Source: Janibacter endophyticus
GTDB taxonomy: Bacteria; Actinomycetota; Actinomycetes; Actinomycetales; Dermatophilaceae
Assembly: GCF_016888335.1 (NCBI RefSeq)
Contig: NZ_JAFEJG010000004.1
Span: 496,001 to 560,000 of the forward strand
Direction: 5' to 3'
DNA: 64,000 bases
Shown: positions 24,441 to 33,122 of the stretch, piece after piece
How the letters are laid out: every line of letters begins with the position of its first letter
How positions within the stretch are numbered: position 1 is the first letter of the stretch
Translations under genes and position numbers: made by a program
Notes under the pieces: generated by a model
Databases searched by the model: none
Told to the model about the DNA's origin: nothing
The model's input: the letters and a program-made list of their open reading frames with translations, nothing else

Positions 24441-25307
24441 GTGCGCCACACCCCCCTCGCCGTGTCCACCCTCGCCGTCGCCGCGCTGGCGATCACCGGC
24501 TGCTCCGCCCCGGCCGACGAGGCCCCGTCGTCGAGCACGACGAACGCCGCCGCGGAGAGCTGCACGCCGGAGTCCATGGAGACCCTTACCCAGGGCAAGC
24601 TCACCGTGGCGACCGACGACCCGGCCTACGAGCCCTGGTTCGTCGACAACGACCCGAGCAACGGCAAGGGCTACGAATCGGCCGTCGCCTACGCGATCGC
24701 CGAGGAGCTCGGTTTCGCCAAGGGCGACGTCACCTGGGTCAAGGTGCCCTTCAACGCCGTCGTGAGCCCGGGCGAGAAGAAGTTCGACCTCGACCTCAAC
24801 CAGGTCTCGATCAGCGAGCCCCGCAGGAAGGCCGTCGACTTCTCCTCCGGCTACTACGACGTCACCCAGACCGTCATCACCACCAAGGGCTCGAAGATCG
24901 ACGGCAAGACCGCGATCGCCGACCTCGCCGACGCCAGGCTTGGCGCGCAGGTCGGGACGACGAGCTACACGGCCATCACCGAGCAGATCAAGCCCGCCGA
25001 CAGGCCGAGCACCTACGACACCAACGACCAGGCCGTGCAGGCGCTGAAGAACGGCCAGATCGACGGCATCGTCGTCGACCTGCCCACCGCCTACTACATG
25101 ACGGCCGCCCAGCTCGACGACGGCGTGATCGTCGGTCAGCTGCCGGCCGGCACCGGCGAGACCGAGCAGTTCGGCGCGGTCCTGGCGAAGGGGTCCTCGC
25201 TCACCTCGTGCGTGACGCAGGCCGTCGACTCCCTGCGCGAGGACGGCACCCTCGACAAGCTCTCCGACGAGTGGCTGAGCCAGCAGGGCGCACCCGAGCT
25301 CTCGTGA
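24441..25307 (+). CDS. Extracellular solute-binding protein of a polar amino-acid ABC transporter
   Basis: 288 residues. A lipoprotein signal peptide ends in the lipobox LAITGC (Cys about residue 20), so the protein is tethered outside the membrane. The rest is a family 3 periplasmic-binding fold, with TVATDDPAYEPWF at its start and AQVGTTSYTAI, QVSISEPRRKAVDF and GIVVDLPTAYY as typical blocks. The GTG at 24441 places the signal peptide correctly; upstream in-frame sequence belongs to the glucan-synthase-like remnant. The next gene overlaps by four bases. The likely ligand is a polar amino acid; specificity is not readable. Confidence 0.9.
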   Translation: MRHTPLAVSTLAVAALAITGCSAPADEAPSSSTTNAAAESCTPESMETLTQGKLTVATDDPAYEPWFVDNDPSNGKGYESAVAYAIAEELGFAKGDVTWVKVPFNAVVSPGEKKFDLDLNQVSISEPRRKAVDFSSGYYDVTQTVITTKGSKIDGKTAIADLADARLGAQVGTTSYTAITEQIKPADRPSTYDTNDQAVQALKNGQIDGIVVDLPTAYYMTAAQLDDGVIVGQLPAGTGETEQFGAVLAKGSSLTSCVTQAVDSLREDGTLDKLSDEWLSQQGAPELS

Positions 25308-26164
25308 GCAGGGTGACGCAGGACTGGGAGCCGTCGGCGACCCAGCGGGAGCGCGACGCCTACCGGCGTCGTCGCACGAGCCGCAGCGCGCTGATCGCGG
25401 CCACGAGCACCGCCGTGGTGCTCGGGGTCGCGATCACCGCGATCGTCAGCTCGCCGGGCTGGCCCCGGGTCCAGGAGACCTACTTCGACCTCGACAAGGC
25501 GCTCGACTCGTGGCCGGCTGTCCTGTCTGGTCTCTGGCTCAACATCCGGGTGACGATCCTCTGCGCGATCCTCATCGTCACGCTCAGCCTGACGATCGCG
25601 ATCCTGCGGACGCTGCGCGGGCCGGTGGCCTTCCCCCTTCGCCTGCTGGGGACGGTGTACGTCGACACCTTCCGCGGTCTCCCGCTCCTCCTCGTGCTCT
25701 TCCTCCTCGGTTTCGGCGGCCCGGCGCTCAACCTCTCGGGTCTGCCGAACTCGGCCCTCTTCTGGGGGTGCATGGCGCTCGTGCTCAGCTACTCGGCGTA
25801 CGTCGCGGAGGTCTTCCGCGCGGGCATCGAGTCGGTGCACCAGAGCCAGCGGCTCGCCGGGCGCTCCCTCGGCCTGACCTACGGGCAGACGCTGCGCCAT
25901 GTCGTGCTGCCGCAGGCCTGGCGCAGGGTGCTGCCGCCGCTGATGAACGACCTCGTCTCGCTGCAGAAGGATTCCGGCCTCATCGCCGTCCTCGGAGTCG
26001 TCGACGCGATCCGGGCCGCGCAGATCGAGACGGCCAGCGACTTCAACTACACGCCGTACGTCGTCGCCGGCTTCCTCTTCATCTGCCTCACCGTGCCGAT
26101 GGCGCGGCTGACCGACTGGTTCGCCCGCAGGCAGGGCTTCCACGGCGCGGGAGGGATGATCTGA
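25304..26164 (+). CDS. Amino-acid ABC transporter permease
   Basis: 286 residues with one N-terminal helix and about five core helices. The HisM/GlnP signature is clear: the EAA loop reads EVFRAGIESV...QRLAGRSLGLTYGQTLRHVVLPQA, with the key stretch AGRSLGLTYGQ. GTG at 25304 overlaps the stop of the binding-protein gene (GTGA), and its stop overlaps the ATPase start (TGATG). The N-terminal cytosolic region of about 25 charged residues is longer than usual. It forms the membrane channel, probably as a homodimer since only one permease gene is present. Confidence 0.9.
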   Translation: MSRVTQDWEPSATQRERDAYRRRRTSRSALIAATSTAVVLGVAITAIVSSPGWPRVQETYFDLDKALDSWPAVLSGLWLNIRVTILCAILIVTLSLTIAILRTLRGPVAFPLRLLGTVYVDTFRGLPLLLVLFLLGFGGPALNLSGLPNSALFWGCMALVLSYSAYVAEVFRAGIESVHQSQRLAGRSLGLTYGQTLRHVVLPQAWRRVLPPLMNDLVSLQKDSGLIAVLGVVDAIRAAQIETASDFNYTPYVVAGFLFICLTVPMARLTDWFARRQGFHGAGGMI

Positions 26165-26898
26165 TGGCTGTCCTCGAGATGTCCGGGGTTCGTAAGGCCT
26201 TCGGCGACCACGTCGTCCTGCGGGACGTGTCGCTCTCCGTCGACGAGGGGCAGTGCGTCGTCCTCATCGGCGCCTCCGGCTCCGGCAAGTCGACCCTGCT
26301 GCGCTGCGCCAACCTGCTCGAGCAGGTCGACGACGGGCTCATCCACTTCGACGGGCAGGACATCTCCGACCCGGCCGTCGACGCGGACAAGATCCGCTCC
26401 CGGATGGGTGTCGTCTTCCAGGCCTACAACCTCTTCCCTCACCTCGACGTCCTCGGCAACGTCACCCTCGCGCCACGCAAGGTGCACAAGGTGCCGGCGG
26501 CGGAGGCGCGGGAGCGGGCGATGGCGGCACTGGAGCGGGTCGGCCTCGCGGAGAAGGCGAAGGCGCGGCCCGACGACCTCTCCGGCGGGCAGCAGCAGCG
26601 GGTCGCGATCGCCCGGGCGCTGGTCAATCGGCCCCGGCTGATGCTGCTCGACGAGGTCACCTCCGCGCTGGACCCCGAGCTCGTCGGCGAGGTGCTCGAC
26701 CTGCTCACCGAGCTCAAGCGGGACGGCATGACCATGCTGCTCAACACCCACGAGATCGGCTTCGCGCGCGACGTGGCGGACCAGGTCTGCTACCTCCACG
26801 ACGGGACGGTCCACGAGTCCGGGCCGCCGTCCGCGGTGCTCGACAACCCGCAGCGCGAGCGGACCCGGGCCTTCCTCTCCCGGGTGCGCCACGGCTGA
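26164..26898 (+). CDS. Amino-acid ABC transporter ATP-binding protein
   Basis: 244 residues. Walker A is GASGSGKST, the Q-loop is VFQAYNLFPHL, the signature is LSGGQQQRVAIARAL, Walker B is LMLLDEVTSALD, and the switch His is in LLNTHEIGFA. The sequence belongs to the GlnQ/HisP polar amino-acid importer group. ATG at 26164 overlaps the permease stop. It is the last gene of a three-gene operon and converges on the decayed sdh region with 12 bp between. Confidence 0.93.
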   Translation: MAVLEMSGVRKAFGDHVVLRDVSLSVDEGQCVVLIGASGSGKSTLLRCANLLEQVDDGLIHFDGQDISDPAVDADKIRSRMGVVFQAYNLFPHLDVLGNVTLAPRKVHKVPAAEARERAMAALERVGLAEKAKARPDDLSGGQQQRVAIARALVNRPRLMLLDEVTSALDPELVGEVLDLLTELKRDGMTMLLNTHEIGFARDVADQVCYLHDGTVHESGPPSAVLDNPQRERTRAFLSRVRHG

Positions 26899-26910
26899 CC
26901 GCGAGGTTGC

Positions 26911-27339
26911 TCAGTCGTCGCGTCCGCGCCGCCCGGCCCGCAGGCGCTCGCGGGCGACGACGGCGACCGCGTTGAGCGGGATGCCGGCGGGGCAGACCTG
27001 CGCGCACTCGCCGTACGTCGAGCACGGGCCGAAGTCCTCCTCGAGCGCCTCGGACATGCTGCGTGCCCGCCGGCCCCGCTCGAGCGCGGGCTGGGGCAGC
27101 AGCGCGAGGTGCCCGAGCTTGGCGCCGGCGAAGAGGTGCGCGGCGCCGTTCGGGCAGGCCGCCACGCACGCACCGCAGCCGATGCACGCCGCGAGGATGA
27201 CCCGGAAGCGGCGGCGGTTCGGCGGGCTGACGAGTCGGTGCTCGAGCCGTCGGCGCTCCCAGGCCGTCGCTGGGTCCCCTCGGGGCACACGGGGATCCAG
27301 GTCGGGGCCGAGCGTGCGGAGGTCGTCGACGCCGCTCAT
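26911..27339 (-). pseudogene. In-frame sdhA'-'sdhB fusion remnant
   Basis: 142 codons. Residues 1 to about 50 (AWERRRLEHRLVSPPNRRR...VI) match the extreme N-terminus of the SdhA flavoprotein of b558-type succinate dehydrogenases, just before its FAD site. The chain then switches directly to the C-terminal 4Fe-4S/3Fe-4S domain of SdhB (CIGCGACVAACPNGA, CSTYGECAQVCP). About 600 codons of sdhA and the 2Fe-2S half of sdhB are therefore missing; the deletion is in frame. Without FAD domain and 2Fe-2S cluster it cannot be a succinate dehydrogenase. The ATGA overlap with sdhC is retained. A functional sdh operon elsewhere is expected. Confidence 0.75.
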
Positions 27340-27941
27340 GCCAGCACCCCCAGCTGGACCGCCACGGGGATCGACGCGTTGCCGACGAGGACGAGGATCG
27401 CGAGCACGCCGGCGGTGACCTTGAGCGCCGTCCGGGTCCGGGTGCCGGTGACCCCGAGGTCGTGGGCGGCCATCCAGACCCCGTGCGCGAGGTGCAGCGC
27501 GAGCACGAGCATCGCGACGACGTAGGCGAGGATCGCGACACCGGTCACCGGCATCGTCCGCGCCCCGAAGCTGCGCTACCGGAGAGGTGCCCGGTGCCCG
27601 CCGCGGGCGATCCGACCCCTTCGCCAGAGGACGGCAGCGCACCAGAGGTGCGCGACGAGGCAGACGCTGAGGACGAGGCGCAGGGCCCAGAGGACCCCTT
27701 CGTGCGGGACGAGCAGCTCACCCACGGTCCGCAGCCACCGGGCGTACTCGTCGAGGGAGGCGGCGCCGGACCAGACCTTGAGGTTGCCGACCAGGTGGAC
27801 GAGGACCAAGGCGCCGAGCACGAGGCCCGTGGCCGCCATGACGACCTTCGCGGTGTGGGTGGACGGGCGGCGACGAGGCACACCGGGCGGCGAGGTCGTC
27901 CGGACCGTCGTCGTCATGGCGTCTCCCCTGTTGGCGCTCAT
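27336..27941 (-). pseudogene. sdhC (cytochrome b558 subunit) with stop codon and internal deletion
   Basis: The N-terminal part (27941 to 27579) encodes VLVHLVGNLKVW and YARWLRTVGELLVP, the first two helices of b558-type SdhC. A TAG at 27576-27578 interrupts a conserved stretch (HRAPLR-stop-RSFGARTM). The same frame then continues to a final part (LALHLAHGVW) ending at 27336. Between TMPVTGVAIL and AYVVAMLVLALHL, about 55-60 residues of the normal protein, including helix 3/4 and the second haem-ligand region, are missing. Two lesions in one gene, next to the sdhA-sdhB fusion, mark a decayed operon. Confidence 0.75.
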
Positions 27942-27960
27942 GGCACCGTACCGAACTCGG

Positions 27961-28956
27961 TTACTCGCCCGGCTCGAGCCCCCGTTGCTGGGTCCGCACC
28001 CCGTCGGGCAGCTCGGCGACCGGCGCGACGACGACGTCGTCGAGCTTCCAGTCCAGCCCGGCGATCTCGGAGGCGAGGTCGTCGCACTGCGCGGCGGTCA
28101 CCCCTTCGACCGGGACGACGAAGACCTCCGCGTGGAAGACGTGCCCCATGTCGCGGAGGCGGACCGCGACCTTGCCCACCCACGACGTGCGGCGGGTGAC
28201 GGCGAGGACCTCGTCGACGAGCGGGTGGACGGCGGAGTCGTCGACGGTCTTCGCCTCGGTGTCGCCGAGGTCGTCGGTGGCGCCCTTGACCTGGGTCCAG
28301 CCGTCCTTGACGATGCTCGTCGCGATGACCATGGCCGCGACACCGTCGGCCCACCACAGGCCGAGCCCGATCCCGAGGATGCCGAGGATCGCGGCGCCGG
28401 CGGTCATCCAGTCGGCCTTGTTCATGTCCGCGTCGGCGAGCAGCACCTTGTCGTGCAGGGTCCGGGCGAGGGGCTGCTTGAGCCGGCCGAGGATCACCGG
28501 CCCGACACCGGTGTAGACCATCGCGGCGATCATCAACCAGCCCGACCAGACCGTGTGGCCGAGGACCTGCATCGTCCCGATCGGCGGATGGTCACCGGCG
28601 ATGAGCCCGGAGCCGGAGTCGTAGACGAGGAAGAGGCCCATCGCGAGCAGCGCGACGGCGGCGGCGAGGTGGGCGGTCCCGATCGCGCGGTGGCGACCGT
28701 AGGGGTGCGCGGGCGAAGGGGGCAGCCGGACCCGGTGGGCCGCGAGGAGGAAGGCGATCGGCGGGATGAGGGAGAGGAGGTCCTCGATCCAGGCGACCTT
28801 CATCGCCTGGCTGGAGCCCATGACGAGGTAGACGACGACCACGCAGGAGGTGAGATAGGCCAGGCCGACGTACTGGAGGCGCTTGGCACGGTGGAGGGCG
28901 GCGCGTTGCTCCGGCGGCAGCGAGGTCGCGCCGAAGTGGGTGGTGCGGCCGCTCAC
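27961..28956 (-). CDS. Cation diffusion facilitator (CDF) family metal transporter
   Basis: 331 residues with about six membrane helices, beginning after 25 residues. HPYGRHR in the loop after helix 2 and DADMNKADWMTAG in helix 5 are the positions of the family's metal site. A cytosolic C-terminal domain (about 225-310) carries His and acidic residues, including GHVFHAEVFV. CDF proteins export Zn, Fe, Mn, Co or similar divalent ions in exchange for protons. This subgroup has D..D in helix 5 where ZnT/YiiP-type zinc exporters have H..D, so the metal is uncertain. GTG start overlaps the stop of the upstream lipoprotein gene. Confidence 0.85.
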   Translation of the reverse strand: MSGRTTHFGATSLPPEQRAALHRAKRLQYVGLAYLTSCVVVVYLVMGSSQAMKVAWIEDLLSLIPPIAFLLAAHRVRLPPSPAHPYGRHRAIGTAHLAAAVALLAMGLFLVYDSGSGLIAGDHPPIGTMQVLGHTVWSGWLMIAAMVYTGVGPVILGRLKQPLARTLHDKVLLADADMNKADWMTAGAAILGILGIGLGLWWADGVAAMVIATSIVKDGWTQVKGATDDLGDTEAKTVDDSAVHPLVDEVLAVTRRTSWVGKVAVRLRDMGHVFHAEVFVVPVEGVTAAQCDDLASEIAGLDWKLDDVVVAPVAELPDGVRTQQRGLEPGE

Positions 28957-29408
28957 CGCGCTGCCCCGTCGAGGTAGCGCTCGAGGGCGCTCTGCATGGC
29001 GTTCTCCCCCATGGGGACGGCCATGACGTGCTTGGTCGCCTCGCCGTGGTCGACGCTCTCGGCGTACGGGCGGGTCATGCCGACCTTGGGCGCGTAGGGG
29101 GACTGGTCGGTGAGGCCGCCGACGAGCAGGTCGACCTCGCCGCGCTCCATCGCGTCGACGGCCGGCTCCTCACCCATGACGTGCCACTCGACCTCGGCCC
29201 CGAGCGACTCGGCGAAGCCTTCGACCAGCTCGACCTCGGGGCCGGTGACGTCGTCGCCGTCGACGGCCACGCTCCCTTCGGCCGGGGAGGCGGCGGCGCG
29301 CAGGACGCCCGAGCTCTGCACGCGCTCGAGCGTGCCGTCCGGGTCTCGGGGGATGCCGCAGCCGGTCAGGAGCAGGACGAGGGCCAAGGCCCAGGTCAGG
29401 GGGCGCAT
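28953..29408 (-). CDS. Small solute-binding-protein-like lipoprotein
   Basis: 151 residues. The lipobox LLLTGC (Cys about 18) directs it to the outer face of the membrane. The mature part begins with LERVQSSGVLRAAASPAEG and has VEWHVMGEEPAVDAMERGEVDLLVGGLTD, which resembles lobe I of family 3 binding proteins. At about half the normal length it lacks lobe II, so it is either a shortened binding protein or a metal-sensor/partner of the CDF transporter to which it is coupled (GTGA overlap). No ABC components adjoin it. Confidence 0.75.
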   Translation of the reverse strand: MRPLTWALALVLLLTGCGIPRDPDGTLERVQSSGVLRAAASPAEGSVAVDGDDVTGPEVELVEGFAESLGAEVEWHVMGEEPAVDAMERGEVDLLVGGLTDQSPYAPKVGMTRPYAESVDHGEATKHVMAVPMGENAMQSALERYLDGAAR

Positions 29409-29437
29409 GCTCGCGAGGCTACGCCCGGTCGGGCCCG

Positions 29438-29764
29438 TCAGCGGTCCTTGCGGGCGGCGAAGACTGCGGTGGCAGCGAGGAGCGCGACGCCGAGGACGAC
29501 GGCGATGGCCGTGACCGCCGGCGGCAGCTCCAGGGCGATGCCCGCCCCGCCGATCGTCAGCACCGGGATCGCGAGGAAGGCGGACCGGAGCGCGAGGCGG
29601 CTGCGCCCGGCGTGCGCCCCGTCGGTCCGCAGCATCGTGCCCGCGAGGACCTCCTGCGTCCGGATGAAGGCGAGGACGGGCAGGACGAGGCCGAGCAGGA
29701 CGAGGACCCCCATCGCGCCGCCGATGCCGTACCCGCCGAAGAGCATGAGGAACCCGGCCTGCAT
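29438..29764 (-). CDS. Membrane protein with an unresolved 5' end
   Basis: From the first ATG (29764) this gives 108 residues and two to three helices ending in FAARKDR. The same frame is open upstream to 29983 and continues the pattern: HQRIFVTCLVAP looks like an earlier helix, and AEIGQYEHHWWPPDARG a conserved loop. No ATG or GTG occurs in that extension, so the full protein needs a CTG start or has lost its 5' end to the repeat-rich region 29984-30175. No family recognised. Confidence 0.5.
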   Translation of the reverse strand: MQAGFLMLFGGYGIGGAMGVLVLLGLVLPVLAFIRTQEVLAGTMLRTDGAHAGRSRLALRSAFLAIPVLTIGGAGIALELPPAVTAIAVVLGVALLAATAVFAARKDR

Positions 29765-29983
29765 GCCGCGGGCGTCCGGCGGCCACCAGTGGTGCTCGTA
29801 CTGCCCGATCTCCGCCTGGGCGATGGTGTCGCCGCCGAGCAGCCCGGCGACGAGCCACGCGAGCGAGGAGACGATCGTGTTCGGGAGGGGCGCGACGAGG
29901 CACGTGACAAAGATCCGTTGGTGCAGCGGGTGCCCGGTGCGGCGCCAGAGCAGCTCGAGGTTCGCCCCTCCGCCCGACGCCTC

Positions 29984-30175
29984 TCACCCCTTCGCCCGAC
30001 ACCTCGCACCCCTTCGCCCGACGACTCGCCGTCGTGACGGTCGGGTACTGCTGAGGTTCGGCCCGGCACCCCGTCGGATCCGCCATTTCTCGTCGCCCGA
30101 CCGGCGAACCTCAGCACGACACGACAGTGGGCCGCGCAGCTGCCAAGGCTCCTGCGAGGGGGAGGGCGAAGGGGG
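29984..30175. repeat. Repeat-rich intergenic region with 11-bp inverted repeat
   Basis: CCCCTTCGCCCGAC occurs twice (about 29988 and 30010) and a related CCGCCCGACGCC copy precedes it. GCTGAGGTTCG (30050-30060) and CGAACCTCAGC (30105-30115) form an 11-bp inverted repeat round a 44-bp centre that carries CGCCCGAC again. The whole resembles a composite mobile repeat. No gene is supported here. Confidence 0.6.
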
Positions 30176-31600
30176 TCAGGCGACGACCGTGATCGTCGCG
30201 CCCGTGGGGTCGGCGGCGTAGGCGATCCGCGACCCGGACGCCCGGGCCTGCTCGAGCGCGCCGACGACCTGCTCGGTGACGACCTCGCCCGGGGCGAGCA
30301 CGGGGATCCCGGGCGGGTAGGGGGCGATGAGCTCGGCGCCCACCCGCCCCACGGCCTCCCGCACCGGCACGGCGACCCGGTCGGCGAAGAACGCCTCCCG
30401 CGGCGTCATCCCCATGACCGGCGTGATCCCGTACGCGGCGATCCCGGCGACCGGCCGGGGCTCGCCCCGGTGCCGCTCGATCGACTCGACGAGGGCGTTG
30501 ACCAACGCATCCAGCGCGGCGGCGTCGTCGGCGAGCGTCACCATCGCGATGCACGTGTCGCGGTTGGCCATCTCGAGCGGCATGCCGGCGGCGATGAGGT
30601 CGGCCTCGACCCGCGTGCCGTCGGCACCTGTCCCGGCAAGCACGAGCGTCAGCTTGAGCGGGTCCACGCCCTCGCCGGAGACGACGACGAGACCCTCGAC
30701 CTCAGCGAGCCGATGCCGGGCCCCGGCCAGCGCGTCGAGCGTCCGCCCGATGAGCTCCTCGCCGTCCTGGGCGAGCAGTGCCCGGGCCGCGTCGGCGCTC
30801 GCGAAGATCGCCCCGGCAGGGCTCGTCGACATCGTCGCGTGGATGCCGATCTCGAGCCGCTCCGCGGAGATCCGCTCGGTGCGGGCGACGACGATGGCGG
30901 CCTGCGACCACGCGGGCAGCGCCTTGTGCGCGCTCGTGACGATCGCGTCGGCGCCCTGCGCGATGGCGTGCGGCGGCAGGTCGGGGTGGAAGCCGAAGTG
31001 CGCCGCCCACGCAGCGTCGACGATGACCGGTGCCTGCGGTGCGAGCTTTCGCGCGACCGCGACGATGCCGGCGATGTCGCCGTAGGTGCCGACGTAGGAG
31101 GGGTCGGTGACGAAGACCGCGACGGCGTCGGGTGCCTCGGTGAGCGCGGCCCGCACGTCGTCGGGCGTCGTGGGCCGCGGCATCCCGGTGGAGCGGTCGA
31201 CGTCCGTCGGCAGCCACACCGGGTCGAGCCCGGCAAGGACGAGCCCGGTGTGCAGCGAGCGGTGCGCGGTGCGGCCGATGACGACCCGTGCACCGGGGCG
31301 GCCGACGGCCAGGGCGAGCGCCTGGTTGCCGTGCGTCGACCCGCCGGTCGAGAGGTGGGCGACGTCGCCGCCCCACAGCGCGGCGGCCCGTCGCTCGGCC
31401 TCGGCGAGCCGCCCGTGGGCGAGCCCGACGGTGTCGACGGCGCCGTACATCGGGGCGTCCCCGGCGACGACGTCACCGACGAGGTCGTGCTGCTGCTTGT
31501 GCCCGGGCACGGTGAAGGGGTGCCCGCCGGCCTCGTAGAAGCGCAGCCACCCGTCGAGCAGGGGCGCGTCGTCGCGCAGGTCGCGGGGGTCAGTGGGCAT
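30176..31600 (-). CDS. PLP-dependent Orn/Lys/Arg decarboxylase-family enzyme
   Basis: 474 residues of the fold-type I 'SpeA/LdcC' family. PGHKQQHD at the N-terminus, STGGSTHGNQAL, VDAAWAAHFGFHP (Asp for the pyridine nitrogen) and the Schiff-base lysine in TSAHKALPAWSQ are visible. A C-terminal domain (about 360-474) includes YPPGIPVLAPGE, typical of the family. Substrate could be arginine, lysine or ornithine; the short form without the N-terminal wing domain is typical of Gram-positives. Its start lies within the 3' end of the upstream M20 peptidase gene (11-bp overlap), so the two are co-transcribed. Confidence 0.88.
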   Translation of the reverse strand: MPTDPRDLRDDAPLLDGWLRFYEAGGHPFTVPGHKQQHDLVGDVVAGDAPMYGAVDTVGLAHGRLAEAERRAAALWGGDVAHLSTGGSTHGNQALALAVGRPGARVVIGRTAHRSLHTGLVLAGLDPVWLPTDVDRSTGMPRPTTPDDVRAALTEAPDAVAVFVTDPSYVGTYGDIAGIVAVARKLAPQAPVIVDAAWAAHFGFHPDLPPHAIAQGADAIVTSAHKALPAWSQAAIVVARTERISAERLEIGIHATMSTSPAGAIFASADAARALLAQDGEELIGRTLDALAGARHRLAEVEGLVVVSGEGVDPLKLTLVLAGTGADGTRVEADLIAAGMPLEMANRDTCIAMVTLADDAAALDALVNALVESIERHRGEPRPVAGIAAYGITPVMGMTPREAFFADRVAVPVREAVGRVGAELIAPYPPGIPVLAPGEVVTEQVVGALEQARASGSRIAYAADPTGATITVVA

Positions 31601-32744
31601 CGTGTCCTCCGGCGAGGTCGGTGAGCGTGTCGGTCAGGGCGTCGGCGAAGTCGCGCAGCTGGCGCAGGTCGAGCCACTCGTCGGCGGCGTGCAGTCCCCC
31701 GCCGGCGGGCCCGCAGATAACGGCGGGGATGCCGGCGGCCTGCCACAGCGGCGCCTCCATCCAGTACGGCGCGGCGAAGGGGGCGGGCGCGTGCCCACGG
31801 TCGGCGAGCCGGGCCGCGAGGGTCTGGGCGAGGTGGTGGGCGGGGCCGTCGGTGTCGGCCCGCCACGCGTCCTGGCGAAGGCGGATCCGCCAGTCGGCGT
31901 CGAGGTCCGGGGCCTCGGTGCGCACGTCGTCGAGCATCGAGCGCACCTCGGCCTCGACGTCGGCGTCCTCGTGGGGGACGGTGCGCCGCTCGAGCGTCAG
32001 CCGTGCGTGCTCGGCGACGACGAAGGTCGAGCTCCCGCCGCTGACCTGCGTGCACATCCACGACCCGCCGAGCGGGGCCACCCGTTCGTGCTCCTGACGC
32101 AACCGGCTGAGGAGGCGAGCGAGATGGTCGAGGGCGTCGACCCCTTCGGCCGGGGTGGAGGAGTGGGTGGCCCGGCCGCGCAGCTCGACCTCGACGACCG
32201 CGTAGCCGCGGAGGGTCTCGGTGAGGGCGAGCCAGGTCGGCTCGGCGACGAGGACGGCCTCGGGGGCGAGGTCGAGGTCGGCGAGGGCGGGGATGAGCGC
32301 GGTGGTGCCGAGGCTCGCGTCCTCCTCGTCGGCGGCGAGGGCGAGGACGACCTGCACGGGGAGGTCTGCGGCCTGGGCGCGCTCGGCGGCGACGACGATC
32401 GCGGCGATGCCCCCGAGCATGTCGCAGGAGCCGCGACCCGTGAGGCGCGTGCCGTCGTCGCGGACCCGCGGCTCGAAGGCGCCATCCATGCCCTCGACCC
32501 CCACCGTGTCGAGGTGCCCGGTGAGCGCGATCGTGGTGTGCGCGTTGGGGGTTCGCGTCCAGGCGAGCAGGCTGGGGCGGCCCGGCTCGGCGGCCTCGAC
32601 GACGTGGGTGGCGAGGCCGGCGGCGTCGAGCCGGGCGCGGAGGTGCTTGACGATCTCGCGCTCGCCGGCCGCACCGGGGACGAGACCGGGGTTGACCGAG
32701 TCGATGGCGACGAGGGCGCAGGTCAGATCGGTGACGTCGTCCAT
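31590..32744 (-). CDS. M20-family metallopeptidase/deacylase (ArgE/DapE-like)
   Basis: 384 residues. The metal-binding motifs are LTGHLDTVG (His and Asp), GRGSCDMLGG (bridging Asp) and ADEEDASLGT (catalytic Glu-Glu). A lid/dimerisation domain follows at about 175-280. The family hydrolyses N-acyl amino acids or dipeptides; ArgE/DapE-like is the closest description but the substrate is open. ATG start. It precedes and overlaps the PLP decarboxylase gene, suggesting linked amino-acid catabolism. Confidence 0.88.
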   Translation of the reverse strand: MDDVTDLTCALVAIDSVNPGLVPGAAGEREIVKHLRARLDAAGLATHVVEAAEPGRPSLLAWTRTPNAHTTIALTGHLDTVGVEGMDGAFEPRVRDDGTRLTGRGSCDMLGGIAAIVVAAERAQAADLPVQVVLALAADEEDASLGTTALIPALADLDLAPEAVLVAEPTWLALTETLRGYAVVEVELRGRATHSSTPAEGVDALDHLARLLSRLRQEHERVAPLGGSWMCTQVSGGSSTFVVAEHARLTLERRTVPHEDADVEAEVRSMLDDVRTEAPDLDADWRIRLRQDAWRADTDGPAHHLAQTLAARLADRGHAPAPFAAPYWMEAPLWQAAGIPAVICGPAGGGLHAADEWLDLRQLRDFADALTDTLTDLAGGHDAH

Positions 32745-32780
32745 GCGGGCAGTGTGTCAGCCACGCCTACAGTGGGCCCC

Positions 32781-33122
32781 ATGACTGTCGTGCGCATCAA
32801 CGCGATCACCGTGCCCGAGGACTCCGGCGACGAGCTGGCGGTCCGTTTCGCCGCTCGCGCGGGGGTGGTCGACGGGCAGGACGGCTTCGAGGGTTTCGAG
32901 CTCCTGCGGCCTACCGACGGCCGCAACGTCTGGCTCGTCGTCACCCGCTGGCGGGACGAGGCGGCCTTCGATGCGTGGCAGTCGGGCCGCGACTTCCAGC
33001 GCGCCCACGGCGAAGGGGACTCACCCGGTGGTGAGCGTCGCCCGGTCGGCATGTCCGCCGAGCTGTGGTCCTACGACATCCCTGACCTGGCGGCGATGCG
33101 CCCCGCGACCCAGGGCGGCTGA
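32781..33122 (+). CDS. MhuD-like haem-degrading / antibiotic-biosynthesis monooxygenase
   Basis: 113 residues, a single ferredoxin-like ABM domain. It matches mycobacterial MhuD closely in pattern: VRINAI with Asn7, GFEGFELLRP, VVTRW and Trp66 in AFDAWQ, and a His at 76 (RAHGE) where MhuD has its haem-ligand His75. MhuD-type enzymes open haem to release iron without CO. Haem degradation is inferred from these residues; other ABM proteins act on quinones. ATG start. The next gene begins one base after its stop. Confidence 0.8.
   Translation: MTVVRINAITVPEDSGDELAVRFAARAGVVDGQDGFEGFELLRPTDGRNVWLVVTRWRDEAAFDAWQSGRDFQRAHGEGDSPGGERRPVGMSAELWSYDIPDLAAMRPATQGG

Noticed and set aside
24018-25307. Single 429-residue protein reading through to the binding protein
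   Set aside because: The lipoprotein signal peptide at codon 142 onward shows the real start is at 24441; the upstream part is a frameshifted remnant.
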